NCBI GenBank assembly: GCA_027886185.1
Contig: WOAB01000109.1
Location: 9,900,501-9,964,500 of the forward strand
DNA from: Rheum nobile
Taxonomy: Eukaryota; Streptophyta; Magnoliopsida; Caryophyllales; Polygonaceae
Direction of reading: 5' to 3'
Length of the DNA stretch: 64,000 bases
In this document: in pieces, positions 54,012 to 64,000 of the stretch
How positions within the stretch are numbered: position 1 is the stretch's first letter
Layout: the number at the start of each line of letters is the position of its first letter
The notes under the pieces: generated by a model
Databases searched by the model: none
What the model saw: the letters and a program-made list of their open reading frames with translations, nothing else
What the model was told of the DNA's origin: nothing
Made by a program: the position numbers and the translations under genes

Positions 54012-56480
54012 TTTTTTTTTATGAGGAAAGAATTAGATTGGTCTTAGCTACGGTGCGAAGACCAGCCTAGAGCATCCTTGCGGTTGAGAACCCGAAATTC
54101 TGAATCAAGACTTAGGTTAGACACAAGTGGTGAAAAGCTGAGTTTAGCGATACAATCAGTAGCACGGTTCACCTCCCAAAAAATATGTCTAAAACGAACC
54201 TCCTGGAAGGAATGGATGTCGACCAGAATGTCAGCAACAACCATTTCAATCTCCTAGGGACAATCCCAGATGCCCTTAATAGAACTTATAAGGCAAAGAT
54301 TGTCACCCTCAATTTGAAGTTTTTGGATGTTTAGGATCTTGGCATGATTAATGCTATTTTTTAAGGCTAGTGCTTCAGTCATGAGAATGTTATTATACCC
54401 ACATCGTTTGCTTTCCATATGAATTACTTCTGCTTTATCATTCTGAATAATGAAACCAATGCCAGCTTCACCATTTGCTAGTTTTGAGCCATCAAAATTG
54501 ATTTTGTAAAAGTTTTGAATTGGTTTTTCCCATTTTAGGAGTTTTGATTTCCTAATTTGTTATGGTTTTCTCTTTATTTGGGGCATTTCATCACTATCAG
54601 AGTTTTTTGTTTTATCCCGGTTTTTTATTGAGAGAGGTCCTTAATTCTAATACTTGGATCAGAATTAAAGATGAGTTAATTTCTGTTAATCCAATTTCCC
54701 CACCAAGTAGTGATGAGGCAGATGAATTCTGCTTATTGAGGAGGGAGGTTAGTTCAACCAAAATATCTCTTGTTTTTTTATTTGTAATGTCTAGGTTTCT
54801 TACTATGGTTTCAATGTTCGGATTTTGTTTTTTTATGTGTTTAAGCGTGAAGGATCATTGTGTAAGAAATTGATGAAGATCTTCAAGAGGGTTATCGCAA
54901 GAGTCACATGCTAGAAGGACATGAATATGTTTCATGGCTAATCTTTGTTTGGTGGGTAAACCATCATGATAGATTTTCCAAATAAAGTTTTGTACCTTTG
55001 GTATGTGTCCAATTTCCAAATCCAGGCAAGGTTGTTATTGGAGGGTGTTTGTTGTTTAGTGATTAGTTTGAAGGCCGATTTTGTAGAAAATCAGTCGTTT
55101 TCGCTAAGGGCCCAATACATTCTATCAGGAATAGAGTGTATTGGGATTGAGAATTTCTTCTAGTTTGGTTTGGTTCCATGTTTTATCACTATTTATAAAT
55201 TCATTTACATTAATGGCAGTGTTGGTAGTTGTAAGTGGTAGGGATTTATCTCTAAGATTAATATCTAATATCCAATTATCAGTCCAGAAGTTAATGGAGT
55301 TTCCATCTCCAACAAGCCATTGGAGACCAGTATTGAATTCCTTTCTTTGTTTGAGTAGTTGTGACCATTGCCAAGAGTGATTTCCCTTTTTACTATAGTG
55401 GAGGATATTGATATCTTTGAGATATTTTTCTGTGATGATTTTGACCCAAACATTGTTTGGCTCGGCCAAAATTTTCCATAGTAGTTTCATCTGTAATGCT
55501 TTGTTCATATCTTGTGTCTTTCTAATACCATTGCCTCCATTTTTTTTTGTTTTTACATATTTTATCTCAGCCTATTAAGGGTTTATAAGATGAATCCTTA
55601 TTCCAGAAGAAAGTTCTATTAAGAGTATTAAGTTCTTTGTGGATGTAGGATGGTAGCATGAAACTTTGTATAATATAATTTGGTTTAGCAGCCAGATTAG
55701 ATTTAATCAAGGTAGCTCTACCTTCTTGTGAGAGTGAGTTTGCTTTCCATTTTGTGAGCTGATTAGTGGTTGATAAAATGGTGTCTTTAAAAGTGTCTTG
55801 GTTTACTTTCCCATTGATAATAGGATACCCTAAGTATTTTTTGAGGGATGTCGTACTTGGGATACTAAGTACCGATTGTATTATGTTTTTTGTATTAGTA
55901 GAAGTGTTATTGGTAGTTTGGAAGGTTGATTTTTGGTAGTTGACACATTGTCCTGAAATGGAGCAGTATTCCTCGATAATAGTCTTAATTTTGGAGCATG
56001 CTGATTGGTTAGCTTTACCAAAGATGAGGATGTCATATGCAAAGGATATAAAGGGAATATTGGTACCTCTTCTAAATATTTGGAAGCCCATTTGGTTATT
56101 GCTACAATTGCTTTCGTTTTGAAGTTTTCTTGCTAGGATTTCCGCTCCTAGTATGAAAAGGAAAGGTGATAAGGGGTCGCCTTGACGCAATCCTCTTAGA
56201 GGGTAGAAAACATCAGTTGGTCTGTTGTTGACAAGGACTGAGAATGAGACTATTTCAATGCAATCTTTGATCCACCCGATGAATCGTGTGGCAAATCCAA
56301 ATTTTTCAAGGACTTTGAGAATGAAATCTCATTCAATCTTGTCATATGTTTTTTCCATATCGAGTTTAATTGCTACCCATCCTTCCTTCCCATTCTTGGA
56401 ACAGAAATAATGGAATATCTCATGGGTTATAAGGATATTGTCTTGGATTGCCCGATCTGCTACAAAGGCACCTTGTAAGG
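54012..56480 (-). mobile_element. Second L1-type LINE, 3' part
   Basis: Minus-strand LINE with an A-tail (T run 54012-54020). The RT part starts near 56480 (ADRAIQDNILI), where an LTR has cut it. Then come MRQGDPLSPFLFILGAEIL (about 56190), an altered catalytic box FAYDILIF in place of FADD-type sequence, and GYPIINGKVNQDTF. It continues with zf-RVT-like WILAE..VWVKII and WLVGDGNSINFWTDNWI, and an RNase H tail (54500-54044) with FRHIFWEVNRATDCIAKL. Several frame changes and stops occur. It differs in sequence from the L1 in the LEA intron. Confidence 0.8.
55567..56190 (-). pseudogene. L1 reverse transcriptase segment
   Basis: The longest intact frame of this LINE (207 codons). It contains QGDPLSPFLFIL, the polymerase motif with Asp changed to Tyr (SFAYDILIFGKA), a thumb-like region and GRATLIKSNLAAKPNYI. 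It ends at a stop after KPLIG. Loss of the catalytic Asp and the frame breaks make it inactive. Confidence 0.8.
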
Positions 56481-57079
56481 TGATGTGATCCGACTGGGGT
56501 CGACTCACGATTTGCCCGATCTAGGCAGGCAATGGCTGGATGTTTCTTCTCTTGGTAACCGGGATAGATACGAACCACCTAGAGGATGGCTCACGGGTCT
56601 CTTATGCTCGCTTTGGGCAAGGGTGGGGCGAGACAGTGAAGGAGATGCGAAGCATACAATGAAGGCCAGGGATGCGAAGCAGACTTGTGTTTGACGCTCT
56701 ATCTAAGAATAAGGAGGATTCACTCTCAACTTTAAGACTTAGATTACTGGTTTGAACGTAAGGAAATAACAAGACAAAGGGGGCTTTAAATAGCCAATGA
56801 AACTCGGCCAAGCCTAATGGGCTTGGGCCGAAACGAACCTATAGGCTAGCCCACTATGCAATAGTGGAGTAACGCCCGAAATAGAAAATGCTAAACATAG
56901 TAAGTCCTAAAATAGAAAGGGTCAAAGATGGAAACTTACTAAACATAGTAAGTTCCAAAAATAGCAATGATAAAAATAGAAAGCTGCTAAAACGGGAAAG
57001 TTGCTAAAATAAGAAATATGAAGCTAAACTAGACTAAGTCTTGAACCAAGGTGGTCTCCAAGGTCTTGGATGCATGGGG
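56481..57079 (-). repeat. CRM-family LTR fragment (E)
   Basis: On the minus strand it ends CACATCA at 56481, as the LTR of the element in the LEA gene does. It shares TTTCGGCCCAAGCCCATTAG and GGCTATTTAAAG (TATA-like, 56784-56793). It interrupts the RT of the second L1 and is itself cut at 57079/57080 by element C, so only the 3'-terminal 599 bp are visible; the rest may lie beyond the window. Sequence divergence from 11893-12820 is obvious, so it is a separate insertion. Confidence 0.75.
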
Positions 57080-59479
57080 TATAACACCCCCAAATCTGAA
57101 CCCATTTGGAAAGGTATTACCGCCAGTGACCCCAGTGTTCCTTACCGAGATCACCCAAGGCTTTACCGGATTAAATACAATTTAAGGCATACAATGATAT
57201 ATAATGATCAAAGTATCCAAATCAAAACATCAATCAAATGAAACATGAGTTACGAGATTACAACCCAATCCCGAATAGGCCAAACACAGAGTTCAAACAA
57301 AGTACAGCGGAAGACTAATAAAAGATTTTACAAACAGGGTTGTGATCGTAATGATCACCTGCCCAAGGATCTCAACCTGATTAAAAGCAATTATTAAAAC
57401 ATCCAAAAACAACCGTCGTCTTCATAGTCAATCTAGTCTCCTCAAATCTTCACTCTATCTGATGTGCCGAATCGAACGGATGACACCAGCCCACATGCGG
57501 AGAACAATGTTCGTGGGTTAGTCTACTTGAATAGACTAGCAAGGGTAAAAAGCAGAGTGGTTCGAAGCAGTTGTATTAGGTTAGACTCCTCGTCCCTCGA
57601 ATGATAATCGAGTACGCTTGTCAACCACCATACTCCTACTGGAATAAACAAGAGGTATGCACAAGAAAAGATTATGGAAGACTGAATCTTCACAGAAATC
57701 AACTCGAAATGAGACTCCAAGAGATTGAGTCTTTAATGAAATATGACAAATCTGGAATGATTACAGGATCATACAACAATGATTTAAAAGTTGACTAAGA
57801 TGCTTCGGTTCACGACCAACCTCATCGCACACAGCGAATCCAGATTGGAAAGAGAACGTACTATGATCAAAGTCGAGACGAGTTTTCCTAGCTGTACTAT
57901 AACTTAGTTGCACTACTCGCCCAAGGTATATTAATCATGTGCACTCGGGCACTTATCTTATTTAATTCCAAAACGTGCATTACGTTATAAGCTTTTACAT
58001 CTCCACACAAGAGATATCGGATCTCCTCACAAGAGATATCAGATCTCCTCACAAGAGTTATAGAAGGGATAAACCCTGAAAGATTTGGCACTAGCGAAGT
58101 GCGCCTACCCTGTGAAAGGGTATGGTCATGACCAAAGAGAAAGTACTGGGGATGAACCACCAAGTACCAGTTATAAAGAAACAGCTAAACCCCCTCAAGG
58201 TACATAGCGTTCCTAGCCACTAGTGCTAACTAAACAGTATAGCACAACAACAGTTACTGGATAAATCCACATAAAGGCCCGAAAGGCGATCATAGATAAT
58301 AGCGTTGTTCTAACAGATATACAACCTATTATATGATTTTCAAAATAGTTTAACAAAACCGTTTCCAGACAAACAGAATATTCATTCCAAATTAATTACT
58401 CAGATAAACTACTGATAATTAATGTAAATATGGAACGAATGAGCAAGAGCGAACCGCCACTTGCCTTAATCCACATAATAGTCTAAAGACGTCACTGGAT
58501 TCCGGGCTCGACACGGTATAGTTCCGACAGCACAACAACCTTCGAGTCGACCCATAAAAGCAACCCTAAGTTAGATCCGACATAAACAGTACGAATCTAA
58601 ACACGGTGAAAGAATACGAAAGGAAGGACGCCACGATGACAACTAACCAAGCCAAAGCCACGAAGGCATTCTGGGCACTGGCGGCGGTCTCCGTTCTTGG
58701 CGGCGGTCGCCGTATTCACCACGGCGGTCGCCGTGAAGAACACGGTCGACAGAGATGAGAGAAATCTCACCCCAAAACACGAGCGGTTCGGCCTCCCTCG
58801 ACTTGCTTTGGCTTCTAACCTCCAAGGCTAACCAAAAGCTTCACAAAGGCACTCTGGAAACACACCACAACACCTCCGGCGAGCACAAGAAAACCGACGA
58901 AACTCAACTCACTTTGAGGGAGAATTTTGGCAGCGATTCGGGGTTGTAGATGACCCAAAACCCATACCCAAGCTCCTCTATATATAGGCAAACCCCAAGG
59001 AGTACCCAGCAAACCCTAAGACGCGGCAACCGATGCAACGGCGTGCCTCGAACGACGCCGGCGACCAACGGGCAATGCCCACTGGACAATCACGGCGGTC
59101 GCCGTGATTTTGCCTACGGCGGGCACGCGACGGTCGCCATAAATGCGGCGGTCGCCGTCGCTAGGCCTATCGCGGCCAGCTAGAAGCTGACACGCTGACT
59201 TCTCGGGCCCAACCACGGCGGTCGCCGTTTCTCCCTTTTCCCGCCCATTCAGCTTTGAACGAACATGACGTTAAACCGGGATAAAAATTATCGTACGCGG
59301 ACGAAAATTAAACTCCAAGGCATGATGTCTGTATATTATTTCACTGAGAAAAATATTACAGATACAGAGCACATTACAGAATGTCTCAAACTACCTGAAT
59401 TAAATCCGACGTACACAACGGGTACCCGGAAAAATTCCATAATTCCCAATATAACCTTACAAAATTACGGGGTATCACA
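57080..59479 (-). repeat. 3' LTR of element C
   Basis: About 2400 bp aligned end to end by eye with the LTRs of B, though with a more diverged left half. TATA (minus CTATATATA) at 58979-58987. GC palindromes CGGCGGTCGCCG occur at about 58680-58735 and 59092-59230. Confidence 0.88.
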
Positions 59480-59496
59480 TCACCTCCCCCTTAAAA
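59480..59496 (-). other. Polypurine tract of element C
   Basis: Minus-strand TTTTAAGGGGGAGGTGA directly before the LTR start TGTGATACC. Confidence 0.75.
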
Positions 59497-61779
59497 GAAG
59501 TTTCGACCCTGAAACTTGGCCGAAAAACAACTCGGGAAAGTGTCTGAGCATCTCTGCCTCGGTTTCCCAAGTAACTTCCTCAGTCCCAGACCTGGACCAC
59601 ATAACTCGTACCAACAGTACGATCTCGTTGCACAGTCGCTTTACACGGCGTTCGAGAATGCACACTTGTATCTCTTCTCAAGTACCATTTGCCTGAATCT
59701 CGACGTCCTTATAGCTCAGCCTACGAGACTCATCTTGGCACGAATATCCTTAGCAATGATACGTGGAACACATTATACACTGGGTATGTCGATGGCGACA
59801 ATGCCAAACGGTACGTTAGAGATCTTACTCTATCCAGAATCTTGAATGGTCCCATGTAGCGAGGGTTAAGCTTCCCACGCTTACCAAACCTGAAAACATC
59901 CTTGGGTGGCGATACTGTGACAAGTACCTTGCCACCAACCTTGAACTTAACACTTTAACGCTTCTGATCTGCGTAAAACTTTTGTCGACTCTGAGCGGTC
60001 AACAACCTCTGTCTACTCAGAGCAATGTTCGAAGTTGTCCTTTCGACCAACTCTGGTCCAAGTAGAATCTTGTCGGCGTACTCAACCCAACAAATCTGAG
60101 ATCTACATCTGTGACCATACAAAGCTTCAAACGGAGCCATCTTGATTGTAGCATGCCAGCTATTATCGTACGTGAGCTCAATCAGACTTAGGCTGTCTTC
60201 CCAGCTAGTCGGATGATCGAGTACATATGCTTCTTAGCATATCCTCTAGGGTCTAGATGGTCTTTCAGACTGACCATCTGTCTGAGGATGAAACGCTGCT
60301 GAATCTCAATTCAGTTCCCATGGCCTTGTGAAGTTCTTGCTATAAACTTGACATGAATCGGCCATCTCGATCCGATACAATGGTCTTAGGAATGCCATGT
60401 AACGGACAATCTCCTGGTGGAAACTTATGATGACCTCTGGGTTACCCAAGTAACCTCAGTTTCCAATACAAACACTATTGCTGCTAATTCTAGGTCATGT
60501 GTTGGTTAGTTTGCTTCATAGGTTTTCAATTGTCTAGATGCGTATGCAATAACCTTGCCCCTCTGCATTAAAGACACATCCTAACCCATTTCTCGAAGCA
60601 TTAACTATAGACCATATAGCCATCATTCTTTCTGACAATGCCAAAACTGGTGCATAAGTCCGACACTGTTTCAACTTCTTGAAAACTGGTCTTGCACTTG
60701 TCATCCCAGACAACTTCTTATTGCCCTTGCGGAACAGACTGGTCATAGGTGGAGTGATCTTAGAAAAACCCTTCCATGAACCGTCTATAACGCTCAACAA
60801 GCTCTGGGAAACTGCGCACCTCGCTCACACCCTGAGGTCGCTTTCAAACTACTACTGATTCACTCTTCTGGGGAATAACCATAACCTCATTCTTATTGAT
60901 CACATGGCCTAAGAAGCCACTTCTAGATCCAACAATCGCACTTAGCCCACTTTGCGTACAATCGATTTGGTCTAAGGACCGATAAAGCAATCCACAGATG
61001 TTTCCTGTGAGCTTCCTTGCTCGGGAAAATATCAAAATTCCATTGATGAAGACCACTATGAACTTATTCAAGTATTGGCCTAAAACATCGATGCACTAGG
61101 TTCATGAAAACTGCTGGGGCACTCGTAGATCCAGATGGCATGACTACAAACTCGTAGTGACCATCTCTCGTCAGAACGCAATCCTCGGAATATCATCCTC
61201 ATGAATCCTGAGCTGATAAAAACCAGATCTCCGGTCGGTCTTGGAGAAACTTTTGCTCCCTGTAGTTGATCCAACAGATCATCACTCCTTGGTAACATAT
61301 ACTTGCTCTTGATCGTGACTTTATTCAACTCTCGAAAGTCAAAATAAAGTCAAAACGGTCCATCTTTTATTTTGACAAATAAAACTAGGGCACTCCTACT
61401 CAAGGTGATGCACTCAGCTTTATATAACTTTTGTCAAGAAAATCCTTCAGTTGCTTCTTCAACTCTTACATCTCAACAGGAGCCATCCGGTATGGTGCCT
61501 CAGAGATCGGCGTGGTACACGGCTCGAGATCAATTGCAAACTCCACGACACGATTCGGGGTATCCAGGAATATCTTCTGGAAAGACACCCGTAAATCCTC
61601 TAACCACAGAAATATCAAAAACTGAAGTCGATCACTGCCTTGTGACGCTTCCGTCAATCCATACCGAAAATAATTATCGTATGGGACCATGGTTATTTAG
61701 GTCAAATCGCTTTGAATTTCTTACCCTTGATGGTAATCGACAATCCGACAGACGATTGGTTCCCACTAAATGGTCACCA
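59497..61779 (-). pseudogene. pol remnants of element C
   Basis: Read on the minus strand from right to left. RT pieces include LPRSDDLLDQLQGAK, MNKFIVVFINGILIFS (FING where B has FIDD) and FLGHVINKNEVMV. An RNase H piece reads WSIVNASRNGLGCV and integrase tail pieces read MAPFEALYGHRCRSQICW and GPELVERTT. A chromodomain end follows (CILERRVKRLCNEIV, GTEEVTWETEAEMLRHFPEL). Many frameshifts and a deletion near 60430-60460, which removes the RNase H end and the integrase zinc and DDE N-terminal parts, show advanced decay. Confidence 0.82.
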
Positions 61780-62020
61780 TCTTGTACCAGCCCACTATAT
61801 GGTTCACAGACGAATCACTAGTGGCTCCGAGCCCAGGCCCAGCCATTACCAGCGTCCACTGTTGCCATGAGCCGTTGTCCATACATCTCAACCCATCCTT
61901 GGTAGCTCCACCTAATTAATAGGCAGCCATCTCCTAAGAGGTTGTTGGTGAGTCTCGAACACGAGACTTTACCCCACTAACAAGCAATGAAATATTAACT
62001 TGGTATAAACCAAAGGTTCA
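61780..62020 (-). mobile_element. SINE-like insertion in protease of element C
   Basis: Same insertion as 33211-33450 in element A, in the same position and orientation relative to the coding strand. B-box-like core at 61950-61963 (plus GAGTCTCGAACACG) and AACCCATCCTTGGTAGCTCC block near 61890. Flanks are protease coding sequence on both sides (TTTATACCAAG side and GGGAACCAATCG side). Confidence 0.65.
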
Positions 62021-62145
62021 TATATAAGAAGAGTTACAACAAAAGGTTCACAACCTCGTTGCACACACAACTTACAACCATCCAAAATTAAAGTCTGGGT
62101 AGCACCCACATCAACAACACATTAACAACAGTAGTACAAAATACT

Positions 62146-63489
62146 TTAAGCAAATGGAGCATCGGGTCCATCCGCCTCACGCATCACGTAAAGGCATTGA
62201 CCTTGGCTTCCTGAAGCCACTGGGGCTTTCCCTTTGTTGCTCGCAGTTGTCTGCATTGAAGGACTAGGGGCTTCCACCGGACTGAACCTGGGTTGGTTGT
62301 TCTGATTAACCGATCCCTGCTGTGATTCAGCTCCTTTCCCATTCCTCCGCTGACAGAACGCCTGCATATGACCCTCCTTTCCGCAGCCAAAGCATGTCTT
62401 TTTGTCCTTCAGACATTCATTGCTCTTGTGCCCGTGCGTACCGCAGTTGTAGCACTGAATCGGATTATTGCCTTGGCCAGAACGTTGCGTAGACCCTTCA
62501 TGAGTCTTATTCGTTCTTGCTCGGCCAGATTTGGCAAAATCTGATGGTGGCACAGGGCGTTTGAACCCACTTGCCTGAGGCTGGTACTGCACTTGCCTCT
62601 GGCTGTTACGCTTCTTGGTCGACTCCTCCAGAGTCACCTCCAGCTTGTAGGCTGTATCCACATACTGCTCCAGAGTAGAGCATGTGTGGTGCACCATCAT
62701 CGGCTTGATGTCTGGACTCATCCACTCGTGGAAATACCAGATCTTCTGTGCCTCACTGGATATCTCAGGTCCAGCGTACTGCATTAGATGATTGAATTTG
62801 GTTGCAAGCTCGGTCACCTTCAATCCATCCGTTTGCGGATACAGAAACTCTTTGTGTTTCTCCTCCCTCATAGCACGAGAGAAGAAACGATCAGTCATCT
62901 TGGTCTTAAACATAGACCAGGTCAATACCGGGCTATCAGCTAAGCCGGTACTCTCCCACCATTCGTTGGCTTCTTCCTTTAACTGAAGAGAGGCTATATG
63001 CACCTTCTCAGCTTCAGTGCACTCAACATTGCGGAATAGCCGCTCCATGTGGGAAAACCAATGAGCCACCTTGACTGGCTCTCCTTTCCCATCGAAGCTG
63101 TCAGGCCTCATGGAGTTAACAGCCTTCAGGGCTCGGCCATACTCCCCTCTATTCTTGATCACACCTCCCTGTAGCACATGGTTCTCTTGTTCCTCAAACC
63201 TCGGAACTTCTGGAGGTACTGGCACTCCTTGTGCCTGATGCACATTCGGGCGTAACGCGTCGGCAATCGCTTGCATGACGATTCCCCGAATTTCTGCAAT
63301 GGCTGCTTTATCAAATATCCTTGGAGCGTTGTCCCTAGCTGGGTCGTTGCCTCCAGGATTATTATGGAAGACAGACTCACGCTCTTCTGATGGGTCTGCA
63401 ACATTCCTCGGATTTAGTCTGGGATCATAGCTTGGCCCAGCACCAGTACGGATAGTGTTCCTCGTGTTCACCATCTGTTTACCGATCAT
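62146..63489 (-). CDS. Intact gag frame of element C
   Basis: 447 codons open. The likely family start is the internal Met at 63474 (MVNTRNTIRTGAGPS), which aligns with the gag starts of A and B; 63489 adds five residues. The capsid core has HWFSHMERLFRNVECTEAEK, FFSRAMREEKHKEFLYPQ and WYFHEWMSPDIKP. Two intact CCHC knuckles (CYNCGTHGHKSNEC, CFGCGKEGHMQAFC) would bind RNA. The frame ends just after the READGPDAPFA motif that leads into protease, because of decay next to the SINE-like insertion. It is the only uninterrupted gag in the window, so a Gag without protease could be produced if the LTR is transcribed. Confidence 0.85.
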   Translation of the reverse strand: MIGKQMVNTRNTIRTGAGPSYDPRLNPRNVADPSEERESVFHNNPGGNDPARDNAPRIFDKAAIAEIRGIVMQAIADALRPNVHQAQGVPVPPEVPRFEEQENHVLQGGVIKNRGEYGRALKAVNSMRPDSFDGKGEPVKVAHWFSHMERLFRNVECTEAEKVHIASLQLKEEANEWWESTGLADSPVLTWSMFKTKMTDRFFSRAMREEKHKEFLYPQTDGLKVTELATKFNHLMQYAGPEISSEAQKIWYFHEWMSPDIKPMMVHHTCSTLEQYVDTAYKLEVTLEESTKKRNSQRQVQYQPQASGFKRPVPPSDFAKSGRARTNKTHEGSTQRSGQGNNPIQCYNCGTHGHKSNECLKDKKTCFGCGKEGHMQAFCQRRNGKGAESQQGSVNQNNQPRFSPVEAPSPSMQTTASNKGKAPVASGSQGQCLYVMREADGPDAPFA

Positions 63490-63916
63490 ATTCCAAGGAT
63501 TTTATCACATTAGTATCATTTTGATATAATTATTGTAATAAAATCAACTTAGAATAGATCAACTTGGTAATTTCTACTAATGAACTCAAACCGAGTAACT
63601 AAGTTCTACAACCTCAACTCACAACGAGCGAACTGGAAATCAAGCCTAACTGGAGATGGCGAAACCACCTCGGCTTCTCCCGGGTTCCTCTGAAGAGAAC
63701 AGAAAGCACCCATATCTAACGGGGCAACGGGGAAGGAATTAGTCTTTCTAGACATAGAAGCAAGCTTACTATATCAGACTATACAGAAGACATGACTATA
63801 AACGGTTGAAAATGAAATTCTTTTCACTTTAAAAAACAAAATTTCAGAGCCCTTTTAAAGCATTTTCAAAAACGGATAAATGATTTATAAAATCCCAAAC
63901 CCGTTTTAAAACCTTT

Positions 63917-63930
63917 GGCTCTGATACCAC
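63917..63930 (-). other. Primer binding site of element C
   Basis: Minus-strand TGGTATCAGAGCC, a perfect initiator Met tRNA type site, three bases from the LTR end. Confidence 0.88.
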
Positions 63931-63933
63931 AAT

Positions 63934-64000
63934 TGTAACACCCCCAAATCTGAACCCATTTGGAAAGGTATTACCGCCAGTGACCCCAGTGTTCCTTACC
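63934..64000 (-). repeat. 5' LTR of element C, cut by window end
   Basis: Starts TGTAACACCCCC and matches the beginning of 57080-59479. Only 67 bp are visible. Confidence 0.88.

Larger units (their letters stand above)
57080..64000 (-). mobile_element. Tekay-like Ty3/gypsy element C (continues past window)
   Basis: Same family as B: LTR at 57080-59479, then decayed pol, a SINE-like insertion, intact gag, primer site and the start of the other LTR at 63934. The left LTR starts TATAACACCCCC, where the family has TGTAAC. The candidate duplication TGGGG (57075-57079) cannot be checked because the right end is outside. Pol is full of frame changes, and a large part of integrase/RNase H is missing near 60430-60460. 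Confidence 0.88.

Overview
This window is nuclear DNA from a flowering plant, probably a eudicot. That call rests on Ty3/gypsy chromoviruses with initiator-Met tRNA primer sites, plant L1-type LINEs, PIF/Harbinger, hAT and Mutator-like elements, and short remnants of plant genes. I see no bacterial features, no CRISPR array and no intact host gene. Nearly the whole window is nested transposable elements, with broken pieces of three recognisable host genes.

Layout. 1-3839 is AT-rich and holds a hairpin cluster and a 522-bp fully palindromic Mutator-like MITE (2831-3352, exact 9-bp target duplication). 3840-16911 is an Em/LEA group 1 (LEA_5) gene on the minus strand, broken by an 8.9-kb CRM-like Ty3 element inserted in exon 2 (3965-12820, duplication CGTTC) and by an L1 LINE in its intron (12894 to about 16675). 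Its seed/ABA-type promoter motifs remain at about 17028-17201. 17284-37766 is a foldback-type DNA element with TA-rich minisatellite arms. It was hit by Tekay-like element A (18002-36288), whose 5' LTR was then hit by Tekay-like element B (19628-30596, duplication GTGAT).

37985-38510 is a 54-bp coding-frame minisatellite. 40317-42473 is a clean solo LTR (D, duplication GTGAT). 43366-45287 is a Pack-MULE carrying two exons and an intron of a FAD-dependent oxidoreductase gene, with a hAT MITE nested inside. 46905-46949 resembles exon 1 of a clathrin heavy chain gene. 47850-48176 is a TRIM-like element with 81-bp LTRs. 48236-53691 is a decayed PIF/Harbinger element. 54012-56480 is a second L1, cut by a CRM-family LTR (E, 56481-57079), itself cut by Tekay-like element C (57080 to beyond the window end).

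Relations. Elements A and C carry the same SINE-like insertion at the same place in the protease region, while B has an uninterrupted protease, so A and C descend from a protease-defective ancestor. B is the best preserved polyprotein, with three visible nonsense codons. Many of the nonsense codons in the window look like C-to-T or G-to-A changes, as expected for methylated, silenced DNA. Coordinates of decayed elements are approximate unless an exact target duplication is quoted. All family names come from reading motifs by eye.
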